In this document: piece by piece, positions 1-7,068 of the stretch
Numbering within the stretch: the first letter of the stretch is position 1
How the letters are laid out: each line of letters starts with the position of its first letter
Source: Actinomycetes bacterium
GTDB lineage: Bacteria > Actinomycetota > Thermoleophilia > BMS3ABIN01
Direction of reading: 5' to 3'
DNA length: 10,484 bases
Assembly (NCBI GenBank): GCA_021790075.1
Contig: JAJYIN010000060.1
Location: 1 to 10,484 of the forward strand
Made by a program: the position numbers and the translations under genes
The notes under the pieces: generated by a model
Databases searched by the model: none
Told to the model about the DNA's origin: nothing
Seen by the model: only the letters and a program-made list of their open reading frames with translations

Positions 1-1236
1 CCGATCTCTGGAGAAGACCTCAGCGTTCGGCGTTCCCGGGTTGTTGGGATCGTACGTGGCGGCGTTATAGCCACGTACCTCCACCGGCCCGTTCATGACG
101 CTATTGAAGGTCGGCACCTGGCTGGCGCCCGGAGGTATGGAGAGCGTCGTCATGCGGGTGCCGCCAATCCACACCTCGGCCTTGACCGGCGTGGCTCCAG
201 GGTTGGACACCAGAACCCAATCGGTGCTGCCGGGCGATTGCTGGTCATACCATGAGAAGTGATACGTGGCAGCCAAGCGGTTGAGGCCGTATCCAGAGAC
301 TTCCTCAAATGAATTCCCGAAGAGCGAACGCTGGGTAGTGAAGAAATTCATGTTGGGAGCACCGGGGTTGGAGGGCACATAGCTGGCCGAGTCATAACCC
401 TTGACCTCAACCGGCCCGGCCATCAGGCCCCTGAATGTCGGGGTGATGGTGCCGCCCGCGGGAACCGGGAAGTACTGGTCTCCCGTGGCCGTGTTGGTCA
501 TCTTCTGACCGCCGATCCAGATCTCGGCGTACATGTCGCGGCTGGCGCTCGGGTTCGAAATAAGGACCCAGTCGGAGGCGCCAGGGCTCTTCATGTCATA
601 CCAGGTGAAGATGTAATCGCTCGTCAGCCTGGAGGCCGGGATGCCCGAAACCTCGTTGAAGTTTCCATCCCACAGCACCCTCTGAGAAGCAATCACATTG
701 CGGGGCTGGGCCGGGTTGCCCGGGTCGTAGGCCACGACCTCGACCGGCCCGCCCATGACTCCTGGAAATTCCGGAGTGACGCTGGTGCCGGGAGCAATGC
801 TGTATGGAGCGGCGTTCATCTTCTGGCCGGCAATGTAGATATCGGCTGCTACCGCTGTGGCACCTGGATTGGCAATCATTACCCAGTTGCGGGAGCCAGG
901 AGTCCTGGCGTCATACCAAGTGAAATAGTAATGGCTGTCGAGGCTGTACTGATCCACAGCCGCGATCTCCTCGAAGGAATCTCCGTACAGGGTCCGGCGG
1001 CTGACCACCTGCGGGTTTCCGCCCAGCGACTCGACTTCCACGGGGCCGCCAATGCTGCCCGCATAAGTCACCGGCTGGACATGGCCCGGCTGCACACTCA
1101 GCGGCGTGCCGTTTGACTTCCGGTCGCCTATGTATACATCAAAAGCGGATGCGGAATTGCTCGACACCGGATTGCCCATCACCAGCCAGTCGCTCATCTC
1201 ATAGCTGGCCATGTCATACCAGGTGAAGAAATAATC
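1..1236 (-). repeat. FTWYD...GPVEV protein repeat array (at least four units) in the protease C-terminus
   Basis: Four diverged units are encoded in tandem, anchored by the (F/S)WYD tryptophan at residues 781, 882, 987 and 1104, giving periods of 101, 105 and 117 residues. Each unit runs: YxFTWYD, then DW(V/L)(L/M)(I/V)xNP, then a IxIGGxKM strand, a PG turn, GxMxGPVEVxxY(D/N), a variable loop, and RxL(F/Y/W)G(N/D)SFEEV. The fourth unit runs off the window, so more may follow. The pattern of short hydrophobic strands and turns suggests a beta-sandwich. I cannot assign it to a named Pfam family. Similar repeats occur, as far as I recall, in large surface proteins of environmental Actinomycetota and Chloroflexota. 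Cell-wall, glycan or substrate binding is inference. Confidence 0.85.
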
Positions 1237-3561
1237 GCGCGCCGGCGGACCGGTGGTGAAGCTCCAGGTATAGTTCTGCGTCAGGGGATTGCCCGCCGTG
1301 TCCGTGATTGCCGTGGTCAGGGTGGCGTCATACTGGGTCATCGGCGCAAGCTCAGCTGACGGGTTGAAGGCTGCCGCGTTGGAGCTGCCGTCCCAGGAAA
1401 CCTGGCCGCTGACGGGTGAACCGTCGGCGTGATTCGTCAGAGTGAAGCTGCTAGTGGTCAAGGTGCCGGAAGCAATCGGTTCCGAGAACCTGGCGGCGAT
1501 GCCGGCGCTGTCGAAGACACCGTTGGCGCCGTTGGCCGGGTTGGTGGACGCTACCGTGGGCGGTGTGTTATCAGCCGTCGGGATGTACGAGATCGACGTC
1601 TGGTAATCGTTGATCGGGATCGGGACGTCAGCAGCCGTATACGTGGTGCCATTGTCGGTGATACTGAACTTCTGGATGCTGCCCGTATCCTGGGCAGCGG
1701 CGTCGTAGACTTTCAGGAACCAGCGGTTCTGCCAGCTAGGAGGCAGATTGGCCGCGCCGGCGGCGATGTCGACCGTGGTATAGATGTTGTCAGCCGAGCC
1801 GCCCTGGCGGTTGGATACGATCGTCGACCAGGTGGGTGAGTTGGGATCGCCGACGCCCAGTGTCACCACCAGGTCGCCACGGTATGTGTGGTTGATCTCG
1901 ATCCGGGCGGTTGTGGCCGAAGGTGTAGTGCCGCCGATGCCTACCGCGGCAAACCCGTTCTGGACGGCCGCCACCTCGGGACTCGAGGCGCCATAAAGGT
2001 CGGTAGCCGCCTGAACTGAGGCATCCCTCGCATCCGTGAACTGGGCGCTGGAGGTCAGGTAGAGGGTTAGGGTTCGGTAATAGATCTGCTGCATCTTGGC
2101 GGTGCCGATGGCGCTGGCGATGTTATAGGCCGCTTTATTGGGAATGCCACTGTTGGTGTGGACGCCGCCGTTGTCGCTGGTGGTGGCAACGTATTTGCTC
2201 ATGTTGTCAGGCTGGCCGTACTGGGGCGGGTTCGAAAGGCTGCGCAGCGCGTCTCCAGGGATTGTGGGGGTATACACGTCTTCACCCATCAGCCAGTCGT
2301 TGGATCCGTGCGCGTAGTTCTCCACCATTTCCCCGAACACGTCGGAATAGGACTCGTTGAGGGCGCCCGACTGGTAGGAATAGACGAGGTTGGCGCTGTA
2401 CTGCGTAACCGCATGCGTGAGTTCGTGGGCGACCACGTCCAGGCCCATCCCCAGGGGGCTGAACACGTACCCGTCACCGTCGCCATAAACCATCTGATAG
2501 CCGTTCCAGTAGGCGTTGTTATAACCGCTGCCGAAATGCACCGAGGAAGTCAGGGTGGCGCCGGCATTGTTGAAGCTGTCGCGGCCAAAGGTGGTCCAGT
2601 AGTAATCATAAGTGGCGCCGGTGTTGTTATGAGTAGCCTGGGCCACGGTATCGGTGGAAGAACCTCCCTCGCTGATGAGCAGCGTGCCGGGAAGGCTGGT
2701 GCCGTTCCCCGCGGTGTAGGTCATGCGGTTCCTGGCTCCTTCCAGGGCGCTGTATTTGGCGTCGATGGCGCCGGTGTGAGCATCCACGAAATAGACCATG
2801 CGCGCGGGCGGATTATCATTGACCAGCGTCACTTTCCAGGCAAGCATCGCCTGGCGGTCCTGCGCCAGTATCATCAGCTGCGTGGGCTCGATGGATGAAG
2901 GCGTGGCCTTGCCGCCAAAATCTGACTGGGCCGCCGCCACCGCCTGGTCGACCGTGAGGTCGGGAGCGGTCGAGAGGCTGACCCCCGGCACGTAACGGCC
3001 GTTGATGGCGGCGATCTTGCCGTCAGGCGTGAAATGCACCGCCATGTCGGAGGCGAACACTGGCACCCCCTGGTAAACCTGCGCCATGTGCAGGTGGGTC
3101 ATCCCCAGGCTGTCCACGTTCTGGCGCTCGAGGGTGAGCTCGGAACCGGGGTTGCTCATGTGGAAGAGGTCCTTGTTGACGTTAAGGAAAGCGACGGCGG
3201 ACTGCTGGGGGCTGGGGGCCGCGGGCGCGGTGAGGGGACCGGACACAAACGAGGGCACGCCGGTGTCGTCATCAAAACGGATCTGGGCGGTCTGGCCGTC
3301 CGGCAGCTTGGCCCCGGTAGCCGTTTCCTGGCCGGTTTCCGGTGCGCCCAGCTTGATGGCGCCGGTGCCGGCGGGATCGCCCCCAGGGGAAGGAATAACA
3401 GCCGCGCTGCCCTGGGAATCACCCGGCGAGCCGGGTGGCGTGTTTCCCAGGCCTGCGGCAAATACCATCAATAGCAAAACGGCGGCAATGATTACCGCCG
3501 GGAATGCGATTAGCCTCAACGCCCTCCCCCTTGCCCCTCGATTTTCTTTCCCAGTGCTCAT
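1..3561 (-). CDS. Secreted M4 (thermolysin-family) zinc metalloprotease with P-domain, Ig-like domain and surface repeats; 3' end outside window
   Basis: An open frame of 1187 codons runs without a stop from ATG 3561 off the left edge. GGGGGAG lies just upstream of the ATG. Residues 1-40 are a basic then hydrophobic signal segment. Residues about 117-270 match a fungalysin/thermolysin propeptide plus PepSY-like region, so the enzyme should be made as a zymogen. The M4 catalytic domain (about 300-535) has HELTH at 379-383 and NESYSD with E403. H379 to E403 is 24 residues, as in thermolysin H142 to E166. The NGGVHTNSG motif gives H468, 89 residues after H379, matching thermolysin H231. Thus zinc ligands H379, H383, E403, catalytic E380 and H468 are all present. 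Residues about 549-635 resemble a proprotein-convertase P-domain. About 664-770 resemble a Big_5/SbsA-type Ig domain (NTPPTVASTNPANGA at its start). From about 775 come four related repeats of roughly 100-117 residues. It is probably an active extracellular endopeptidase; the C-terminal anchor lies outside the window. Confidence 0.93.
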   Translation of the reverse strand, partial: MSTGKENRGARGRALRLIAFPAVIIAAVLLLMVFAAGLGNTPPGSPGDSQGSAAVIPSPGGDPAGTGAIKLGAPETGQETATGAKLPDGQTAQIRFDDDTGVPSFVSGPLTAPAAPSPQQSAVAFLNVNKDLFHMSNPGSELTLERQNVDSLGMTHLHMAQVYQGVPVFASDMAVHFTPDGKIAAINGRYVPGVSLSTAPDLTVDQAVAAAQSDFGGKATPSSIEPTQLMILAQDRQAMLAWKVTLVNDNPPARMVYFVDAHTGAIDAKYSALEGARNRMTYTAGNGTSLPGTLLISEGGSSTDTVAQATHNNTGATYDYYWTTFGRDSFNNAGATLTSSVHFGSGYNNAYWNGYQMVYGDGDGYVFSPLGMGLDVVAHELTHAVTQYSANLVYSYQSGALNESYSDVFGEMVENYAHGSNDWLMGEDVYTPTIPGDALRSLSNPPQYGQPDNMSKYVATTSDNGGVHTNSGIPNKAAYNIASAIGTAKMQQIYYRTLTLYLTSSAQFTDARDASVQAATDLYGASSPEVAAVQNGFAAVGIGGTTPSATTARIEINHTYRGDLVVTLGVGDPNSPTWSTIVSNRQGGSADNIYTTVDIAAGAANLPPSWQNRWFLKVYDAAAQDTGSIQKFSITDNGTTYTAADVPIPINDYQTSISYIPTADNTPPTVASTNPANGANGVFDSAGIAARFSEPIASGTLTTSSFTLTNHADGSPVSGQVSWDGSSNAAAFNPSAELAPMTQYDATLTTAITDTAGNPLTQNYTWSFTTGPPARDYFFTWYDMASYEMSDWLVMGNPVSSNSASAFDVYIGDRKSNGTPLSVQPGHVQPVTYAGSIGGPVEVESLGGNPQVVSRRTLYGDSFEEIAAVDQYSLDSHYYFTWYDARTPGSRNWVMIANPGATAVAADIYIAGQKMNAAPYSIAPGTSVTPEFPGVMGGPVEVVAYDPGNPAQPRNVIASQRVLWDGNFNEVSGIPASRLTSDYIFTWYDMKSPGASDWVLISNPSASRDMYAEIWIGGQKMTNTATGDQYFPVPAGGTITPTFRGLMAGPVEVKGYDSASYVPSNPGAPNMNFFTTQRSLFGNSFEEVSGYGLNRLAATYHFSWYDQQSPGSTDWVLVSNPGATPVKAEVWIGGTRMTTLSIPPGASQVPTFNSVMNGPVEVRGYNAATYDPNNPGTPNAEVFSRDR

Positions 3562-3693
3562 TCTGCTCCCCCGGCACAATAAAGTCCGTACAACTAAAAA
3601 CACCTGGGATTCTCAGCTTGACTTGCAGACCGTCCCGAACCCTCATTTATTGATTCGGCAGGTCGCGGGGTGAGTTAGAGGGATAAGCGAACC

Positions 3694-4722
3694 TTATTTC
3701 TGGGGTTCTATGATTACCTTGATCGATTCGGAGGGGTTTACAACCAGGTCGAAACCGCGGCCGGTTTCCGCCAGGGGCAGCCGGTGGGTAATGGTATCGG
3801 CCACCGGCAGGCGTCCGGCGCGGATGAGTTCCAGGGCGGTTTTGCAGTCGGCGGGGCTGCCGGCGTAGCTGCTGGTGAGGGTGACCTCGTTGCGCCAGAA
3901 GAATTTGTTGATGGCAAGGGGAATGGATACATCCGGCTTGGTGGTGGCAAAGAAGAGCACCGTGCCCATTCGCGCCACCGCCGCCAGGGCCTGATCGATC
4001 GCCGGCGGAGCTCCGGCGCAGACGATAACGAGGTCGGCGCCGCGGCCGTTATTCATCTCCCGGAAGCGGGCCGGCACGTCTTCAGCCGCATTGATGACGG
4101 CCTCGGCGCCCAACCGCAGGGCCGCTTCCAGGCGGAAATCCAGTATGTCGGTGGCCACGATACGGCCGGCGCCCAGCGCCCTGGCCACCATGACATGCAG
4201 GAGGCCGGATATCCCTGCGCCTATGACCAGCACCGAATGCGCCGGCGCCAGCCGCGCCTGGCGCTGCCCCCTGAGAACGCAGGCTACCGGCTCGACAAAG
4301 GACCCTTCCTCATAGGAAACGGAATCGGGGAGCCGGAAGGTGCCGCGGTCGACATTGATGTCAGGCACGCGTACCAACTCGGCAAAACCGCCGGGGTCGA
4401 AGCTGGTGGTCCGAAGGGTATCGCAGACGGTTTCATGGCCGGTGACGCAGTAATGGCAGGACATGCAGGGGACGTGATGGGTGACCGCCACCCGGTCGCC
4501 TTTCCGGAAGCGGGTGACCCCCTCCCCTGCCTCCACCACCTCGCCGGCGATCTCGTGGCCAAGCACCAGGGGCACCTTGCCGGCCCGGTACCACTCCATG
4601 ACGTCGCTGCCGCAGATGCCGCTGGCCTCGACGCGGACCAGGAGCTCGCCCGGCCCGATCGCCGGCGGCGGCATCTCCTCCAACCGCAGGTCGCGGTTGC
4701 TGTAATACATGGAAACGCGCAC
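3694..4722 (-). CDS. Zinc-dependent medium-chain alcohol/polyol dehydrogenase
   Basis: A 342-residue member of the medium-chain dehydrogenase/reductase (MDR) superfamily, close to the sorbitol/threonine dehydrogenase type. The GroES-like N-terminal domain carries catalytic-zinc ligands C37 (GICGSD), H56-E57 (GHE) and probably E144 (FVEP). The structural zinc site is C86, C89, C92 and C100. The Rossmann motif GAGISG is at 168-173, and D192 at the end of the second strand (VATD) suggests NAD over NADP. Expected reaction: reversible oxidation of a secondary alcohol or polyol to a ketone; the substrate cannot be read from sequence. The start is GTG 4722: AGGAAG lies about 9 bases upstream and overlaps the aldolase stop. 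The alternative ATG 4710 would be about 21 bases from it and would trim the first strand (VSMYY). The gene follows the aldolase by 17 bp, so the two are almost certainly one operon, probably acting on consecutive steps. Confidence 0.9.
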   Translation of the reverse strand: MRVSMYYSNRDLRLEEMPPPAIGPGELLVRVEASGICGSDVMEWYRAGKVPLVLGHEIAGEVVEAGEGVTRFRKGDRVAVTHHVPCMSCHYCVTGHETVCDTLRTTSFDPGGFAELVRVPDINVDRGTFRLPDSVSYEEGSFVEPVACVLRGQRQARLAPAHSVLVIGAGISGLLHVMVARALGAGRIVATDILDFRLEAALRLGAEAVINAAEDVPARFREMNNGRGADLVIVCAGAPPAIDQALAAVARMGTVLFFATTKPDVSIPLAINKFFWRNEVTLTSSYAGSPADCKTALELIRAGRLPVADTITHRLPLAETGRGFDLVVNPSESIKVIIEPQK

Positions 4723-4739
4723 GGCTGTCTACTTCCTGT

Positions 4740-5582
4740 CTACTTCCGAGCCCTGGCCTTTGCCTTGGCCTTGGCTTTCCTGGCCTTCTCGGCTTCCTTG
4801 GCCTTGACGCCTTTGAATATCTCTAGTCCCTCCTTGACCGTGGCGCCCTTGTGGACGACCGCCCGGACCGCCTGGATCATCCCGACGGGGCTGGTGGACT
4901 GGAAGATGTTGCGGCCCATGTCGACGCCAACGGCGCCGGCGTCAATGGCGTCGCGGGCCATTTGCAGGGCATCTTTTTCCGGAATCTTCTTGCCACCGGC
5001 AATGACAACCGGAACCGGGCATTTTTCGACAACCTTGTCAAAGCCGGGTACATAATAAGTCTTGATGATGTCGGCGCCCAGCTCGGCGCCCAGGCGCGAC
5101 GCCAGGCTCATGTAACGGGCGTCGCGGACCATCTCGCGGCCCACCGCAGTCACGCACAGCGTGGGAATGCCATAAGCGGTGGCTTCGTCGATCACCTCGG
5201 TAAAGCCGAGGATGGTGTCACGCTCGTACTCGGCGCCCACCAGGATGGAGAAAGCGACGCAGGACGCATTCAGGCGGATGGCGTCCTCGATGCTGCAGAT
5301 GATGCCCTCGTGAAGCAGCGCTTCCTTGTTGAGGATGCTGGTGCCGCCGGAGACCCTGAGGGTGATGGGGATGTCCACACCCGGGTCGATGTAGTAACGC
5401 AGCGCTCCGCGGGTCAGCATCAGGGTGTCGGCATACGGCAGTAACGGGTTGACCGCCTCATCCAGCTTCTCCAGGCCGGTGGTGGGGCCCATGAAGTAGC
5501 CGTGGTCGACAGCGAGCATCACTGCTTTGCCGCTGCTGGGCTTGATTATCCGGGAGATCCGGTTTTGCTTTCCCCAATCCAT
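4740..5582 (-). CDS. lsrF: LsrF-like class I aldolase/thiolase (DeoC/FbaB superfamily) with Lys/Ala-rich tail
   Basis: A 280-residue TIM-barrel aldolase. It aligns by eye along its length with Escherichia coli LsrF (3-hydroxy-5-phosphonooxypentane-2,4-dione thiolase): shared blocks include DWGKQNRISRI, VMLAVDHGYF, GPTTGLE, MVRDARY, IIKTYY, VVIAGGKK and VDMGRNIFQS. K174 in IIKTYY corresponds to the LsrF Schiff-base lysine (K203); D26 in VDHGYF is also conserved. The LsrF N-terminal extension is absent. ATG 5582 is preceded by GGAGGT with 5-base spacing. The last 22 residues or so are almost only K, A, R and E, outside the expected fold. LsrF completes autoinducer-2 catabolism in enterics, but no lsrK, lsrG or transporter gene is visible here, so the true substrate may be another phosphorylated ketose. 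Related families include fructose-bisphosphate aldolase class I and the MJ0400-type aminodideoxyheptulosonate synthase. It is the first gene of the operon with the dehydrogenase. Confidence 0.88.
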   Translation of the reverse strand: MDWGKQNRISRIIKPSSGKAVMLAVDHGYFMGPTTGLEKLDEAVNPLLPYADTLMLTRGALRYYIDPGVDIPITLRVSGGTSILNKEALLHEGIICSIEDAIRLNASCVAFSILVGAEYERDTILGFTEVIDEATAYGIPTLCVTAVGREMVRDARYMSLASRLGAELGADIIKTYYVPGFDKVVEKCPVPVVIAGGKKIPEKDALQMARDAIDAGAVGVDMGRNIFQSTSPVGMIQAVRAVVHKGATVKEGLEIFKGVKAKEAEKARKAKAKAKARARK

Positions 5583-5787
5583 CTGTTACCTCCGTGATCT
5601 GATGAGAAATAATCCTTTGGCGGGAATTTTCTGCGGCCATAAAGATACCACGGCCGCGGCCCCGGTTGCCAGCGCGGCTGGCCCCGGCCTGCTCAAGAAT
5701 CTACAACAGGAAACCGAAGGATTCGCAAGTATTTGGGGAACAGGAATGATTGCGGAATGATTTCGCAAAATGGGAGCATGGAATTCC
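5583..5787. promoter_or_regulatory. Divergent intergenic region between aldolase operon and pilin-like lipoprotein
   Basis: This 205-bp gap must hold start signals for both directions, but no consensus promoter is obvious. A weak minus-strand candidate for the aldolase operon is TTGCGA (5723-5728) and TGTAGA (5700-5705) with a 17-bp spacer. GGAATGATT occurs twice in the same orientation (5743-5751 and 5754-5762), an 11-bp step close to one helical turn. A short GC-rich hairpin, GCCAGC-GCG-GCTGGC, lies at 5668-5682 inside a very GC-rich block. The aldolase RBS (GGAGGT) sits beside 5582. No function is demonstrated for any of these except the RBS. Confidence 0.35.
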
Positions 5788-6312
5788 ATGAAGGCATCAT
5801 CGGCGAAACTGATGAGGAAGCTGCTGGCGGCGGCGCTGCTGGTTATGCTGCTGATGGCGGTGGTGGGCTGCCAGAGCGGCGACGACATCGCCACCATCAG
5901 CACGTCCACCCAACCGCCAGCGGCGCCCGATTCCTCCAGTGTCCCTGCCCCCGCCGGAAGTTCAACGCCGGACACGTCAACGGCATCGCCAGGACGCGGT
6001 GGCGTTATTACCGTGAAGACTTCCGGGAACAGCGCTAATCCCCACCAAACCATGACAATCGCGCAACTGCGGGAGAGCATGAGACAGGCGGCGCTGGCCG
6101 AGGAAAATTATTTCACTGTTAACAGGCAATATTCTACCCGCGTGACAGACCTCGAGAGCAACGGCTACCAATTGCCGCCAAACCTCGATGTGTCGATTCC
6201 GGAAGCAAATGCAATGAGCTATTGCATTCAGGCGTTTGATGTTGGAAACCCGGGTTATGTTTGGCACATGAGCAGCAGCGAAGGTGAACCCCGGGCGGGC
6301 TCTTGCCCCTAG
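5788..6312 (+). CDS. Lipoprotein with type IV pilin-like C-terminal domain
   Basis: A 174-residue protein. Residues 1-28 form a lipoprotein signal: MKASSAKLMRK, then a hydrophobic stretch ending in the lipobox VVGC, with C28 the predicted lipidated cysteine. Residues 29-87 are a Ser/Thr/Pro/Ala-rich linker. Residues 88-107 form a helix (IAQLRESMRQAALAEENYF), followed by YSTRVTDLESNGYQLPP, then SYCIQA and a GSCP end. This layout matches the globular head of actinobacterial type IV pilins/pseudopilins, where two cysteines (here C146 and C173) close a C-terminal disulfide loop. The usual prepilin G-F-T-L-I-E motif and long hydrophobic helix are missing and the lipobox replaces them. The start at 5788 is preferred because GGGAG lies 11 bases upstream and the signal peptide then begins cleanly; ATG 5770 would add six residues and has no good RBS. 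Role inferred: a membrane-tethered pilin-fold protein. No pilus assembly gene is present nearby. Confidence 0.78.
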   Translation: MKASSAKLMRKLLAAALLVMLLMAVVGCQSGDDIATISTSTQPPAAPDSSSVPAPAGSSTPDTSTASPGRGGVITVKTSGNSANPHQTMTIAQLRESMRQAALAEENYFTVNRQYSTRVTDLESNGYQLPPNLDVSIPEANAMSYCIQAFDVGNPGYVWHMSSSEGEPRAGSCP

Positions 6313-6355
6313 AACCATTTCTCTGGACCTTTCCCGCTCGTTCTAGATTAGTAGC

Positions 6356-6823
6356 TCAGACCGCCAGCAACTCCCGCAGCTTGACCAAATTTATGACATC
6401 CTCCTCATTGTACTCGAGGAGCACTGCCAGCGCCTCTGCGTCCTGCTTGTGCTTCCACCGTGTCCAGCAGTCCTGGATCTGGTAGTTATCCAGCGGCGGC
6501 CGCTGCCGCCGGATGCCCAGCTGCCGCTCCACCGCCTTGAGGCCGCCCTTGAGCCCTTTCTGCCAGCAGTCGTACATGAGGTCGCGGCTTTTGTAGTAAT
6601 CAAGCAGATCAAGGCCGAGATGATGACGGATCACCTGGATGTCAAAATTGTTGCCATTATAGGTATAGATGTGCTCCGCTTCCGGCAGCGCCGCCGCCAG
6701 GGTCTCCGCGTTCAGATCGGGCCAGATGAGCTGCGTGAGGCCGGTATCCTCATGGAAGAAACCGACCACCGTGATGTAGTGGTTGGTATTCCTGAAGCTG
6801 CGGGTCTCTATGTCCAGGTACAG
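6356..6823 (-). CDS. DEDD-type RNase H-fold exonuclease (YprB/RNase_H_2-like)
   Basis: Family motifs are in order: LDIE (D4, E6 from the start used here), IYTYNGNNFD (D61), a SRDLMYDCW segment, LKGGLKAVERQLGI, and EYNEEDVINL (D142). These are the Exo I, II and III acidic residues of DEDD 3'-5' nucleases as found in the YprB/RNase_H_2 group. The expected role is nucleic-acid trimming, but the substrate is unknown. The start is uncertain. The first standard start codon in frame is GTG 6769, but that removes the essential DIE motif. The coding pattern continues upstream through DIETRSFRNTNHYIT. CTG 6823 gives MYLDIET, a typical family beginning, about 11 bases after a GAGGAAAGAG purine run. The frame is open back to a TGA at 6875-6877. 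It may use a rare CTG start or carry a mutated start. It is convergent with the lipoprotein (43-bp gap). Confidence 0.75.
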   Translation of the reverse strand: MYLDIETRSFRNTNHYITVVGFFHEDTGLTQLIWPDLNAETLAAALPEAEHIYTYNGNNFDIQVIRHHLGLDLLDYYKSRDLMYDCWQKGLKGGLKAVERQLGIRRQRPPLDNYQIQDCWTRWKHKQDAEALAVLLEYNEEDVINLVKLRELLAV

Positions 6824-6899
6824 GGAGATCGGGTCTCTTTCCTCAAGGATTGTCAGGTTAGGTGGAAGCGCCCCTCAATGTCGAGGCATGCCCTCACTA

Positions 6900-6905
6900 A
6901 TTGTA
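6900..6905 (-). promoter_or_regulatory. Candidate -10 element upstream of the exonuclease
   Basis: The minus strand reads TACAAT here (consensus TATAAT), with no convincing -35 at 16-18 bp. Transcription would begin near 6893, only a few bases before an ATG at 6889 that reaches the TGA at 6875-6877 after four codons (MPRH) in the exonuclease frame. This matters because it makes a near-leaderless original start, later interrupted by a stop, a possible alternative for that gene. Confidence 0.35.
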
Positions 6906-6933
6906 GCGCCTCGGGCGGACGGGATGAAATGGG

Positions 6934-6972
6934 AAAAGGCAGCCGCCACGCCGGGAACCGGCGTGGCGGCTG
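6934..6972 (-). terminator. Rho-independent terminator of the LPXTG gene
   Basis: A perfect 15-bp GC-rich inverted repeat (arms 6940-6954 and 6958-6972) encloses a 3-base loop. On the minus strand the hairpin is followed by CCTTTTCCC (6931-6939). The element lies about 100 bp after the LPXTG gene stop and before the exonuclease, so it should end the surface-protein transcript. The T tract is short. No T tract follows on the plus strand, so the element is directional. Confidence 0.75.
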
Positions 6973-7013
6973 ATCGTGGCGGAACAAAAACGCTCTGCTT
7001 ACTCAGCTGAGCC

Positions 7014-7065
7014 GCTGCCTGTGCACGAAACCGCTAGCGACCAGCTGCCTGTGCACGAAACCGCT
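7014..7065. repeat. 30-bp-period tandem repeat just downstream of the LPXTG gene
   Basis: Two identical 22-base copies (7014-7035 and 7044-7065) beginning GCTGCCTGTGCAC are separated by 8 bases, giving a 30-bp period. Each holds the palindrome GTGCAC. On the minus strand they begin 3 bases beyond the LPXTG gene stop (7069-7071) and remain in its frame: read through, they would encode two 10-residue units sharing SGFVHRQ before a TGA. They may be a decayed or slipped coding repeat, or a binding site in the 3' untranslated region. Confidence 0.7.
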
Positions 7066-7068
7066 GTG

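Noticed and set aside
2158..2898. 246-codon plus-strand open frame
   Set aside because: It is antisense to the M4 protease propeptide and catalytic domain, and arises from GC-rich codon bias.
3562..3693. Terminator or promoter between the dehydrogenase and the protease
   Set aside because: Only a 5-bp stem (CCGAA/TTCGG) with a long loop and no T tract, and no -35/-10 pair near consensus. Readthrough or a non-consensus promoter cannot be told apart.
3784..5055. 423-codon plus-strand open frame
   Set aside because: It is the shadow of the dehydrogenase and aldolase genes, crosses their junction, has His/Gly/Ala/Arg-rich filler composition and matches no family.
6850..6896. Second LDIE-containing peptide (ACLDIEGRFHLT) in another minus-strand frame upstream of the exonuclease
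   Set aside because: It stops after about 14 codons. The true frame already supplies the DIE motif and continues into the domain, so the resemblance is probably chance, though a past duplication cannot be excluded.
7014..7065. Possible CRISPR array
   Set aside because: Only two copies with an 8-base gap, far shorter than a spacer, and no cas gene.
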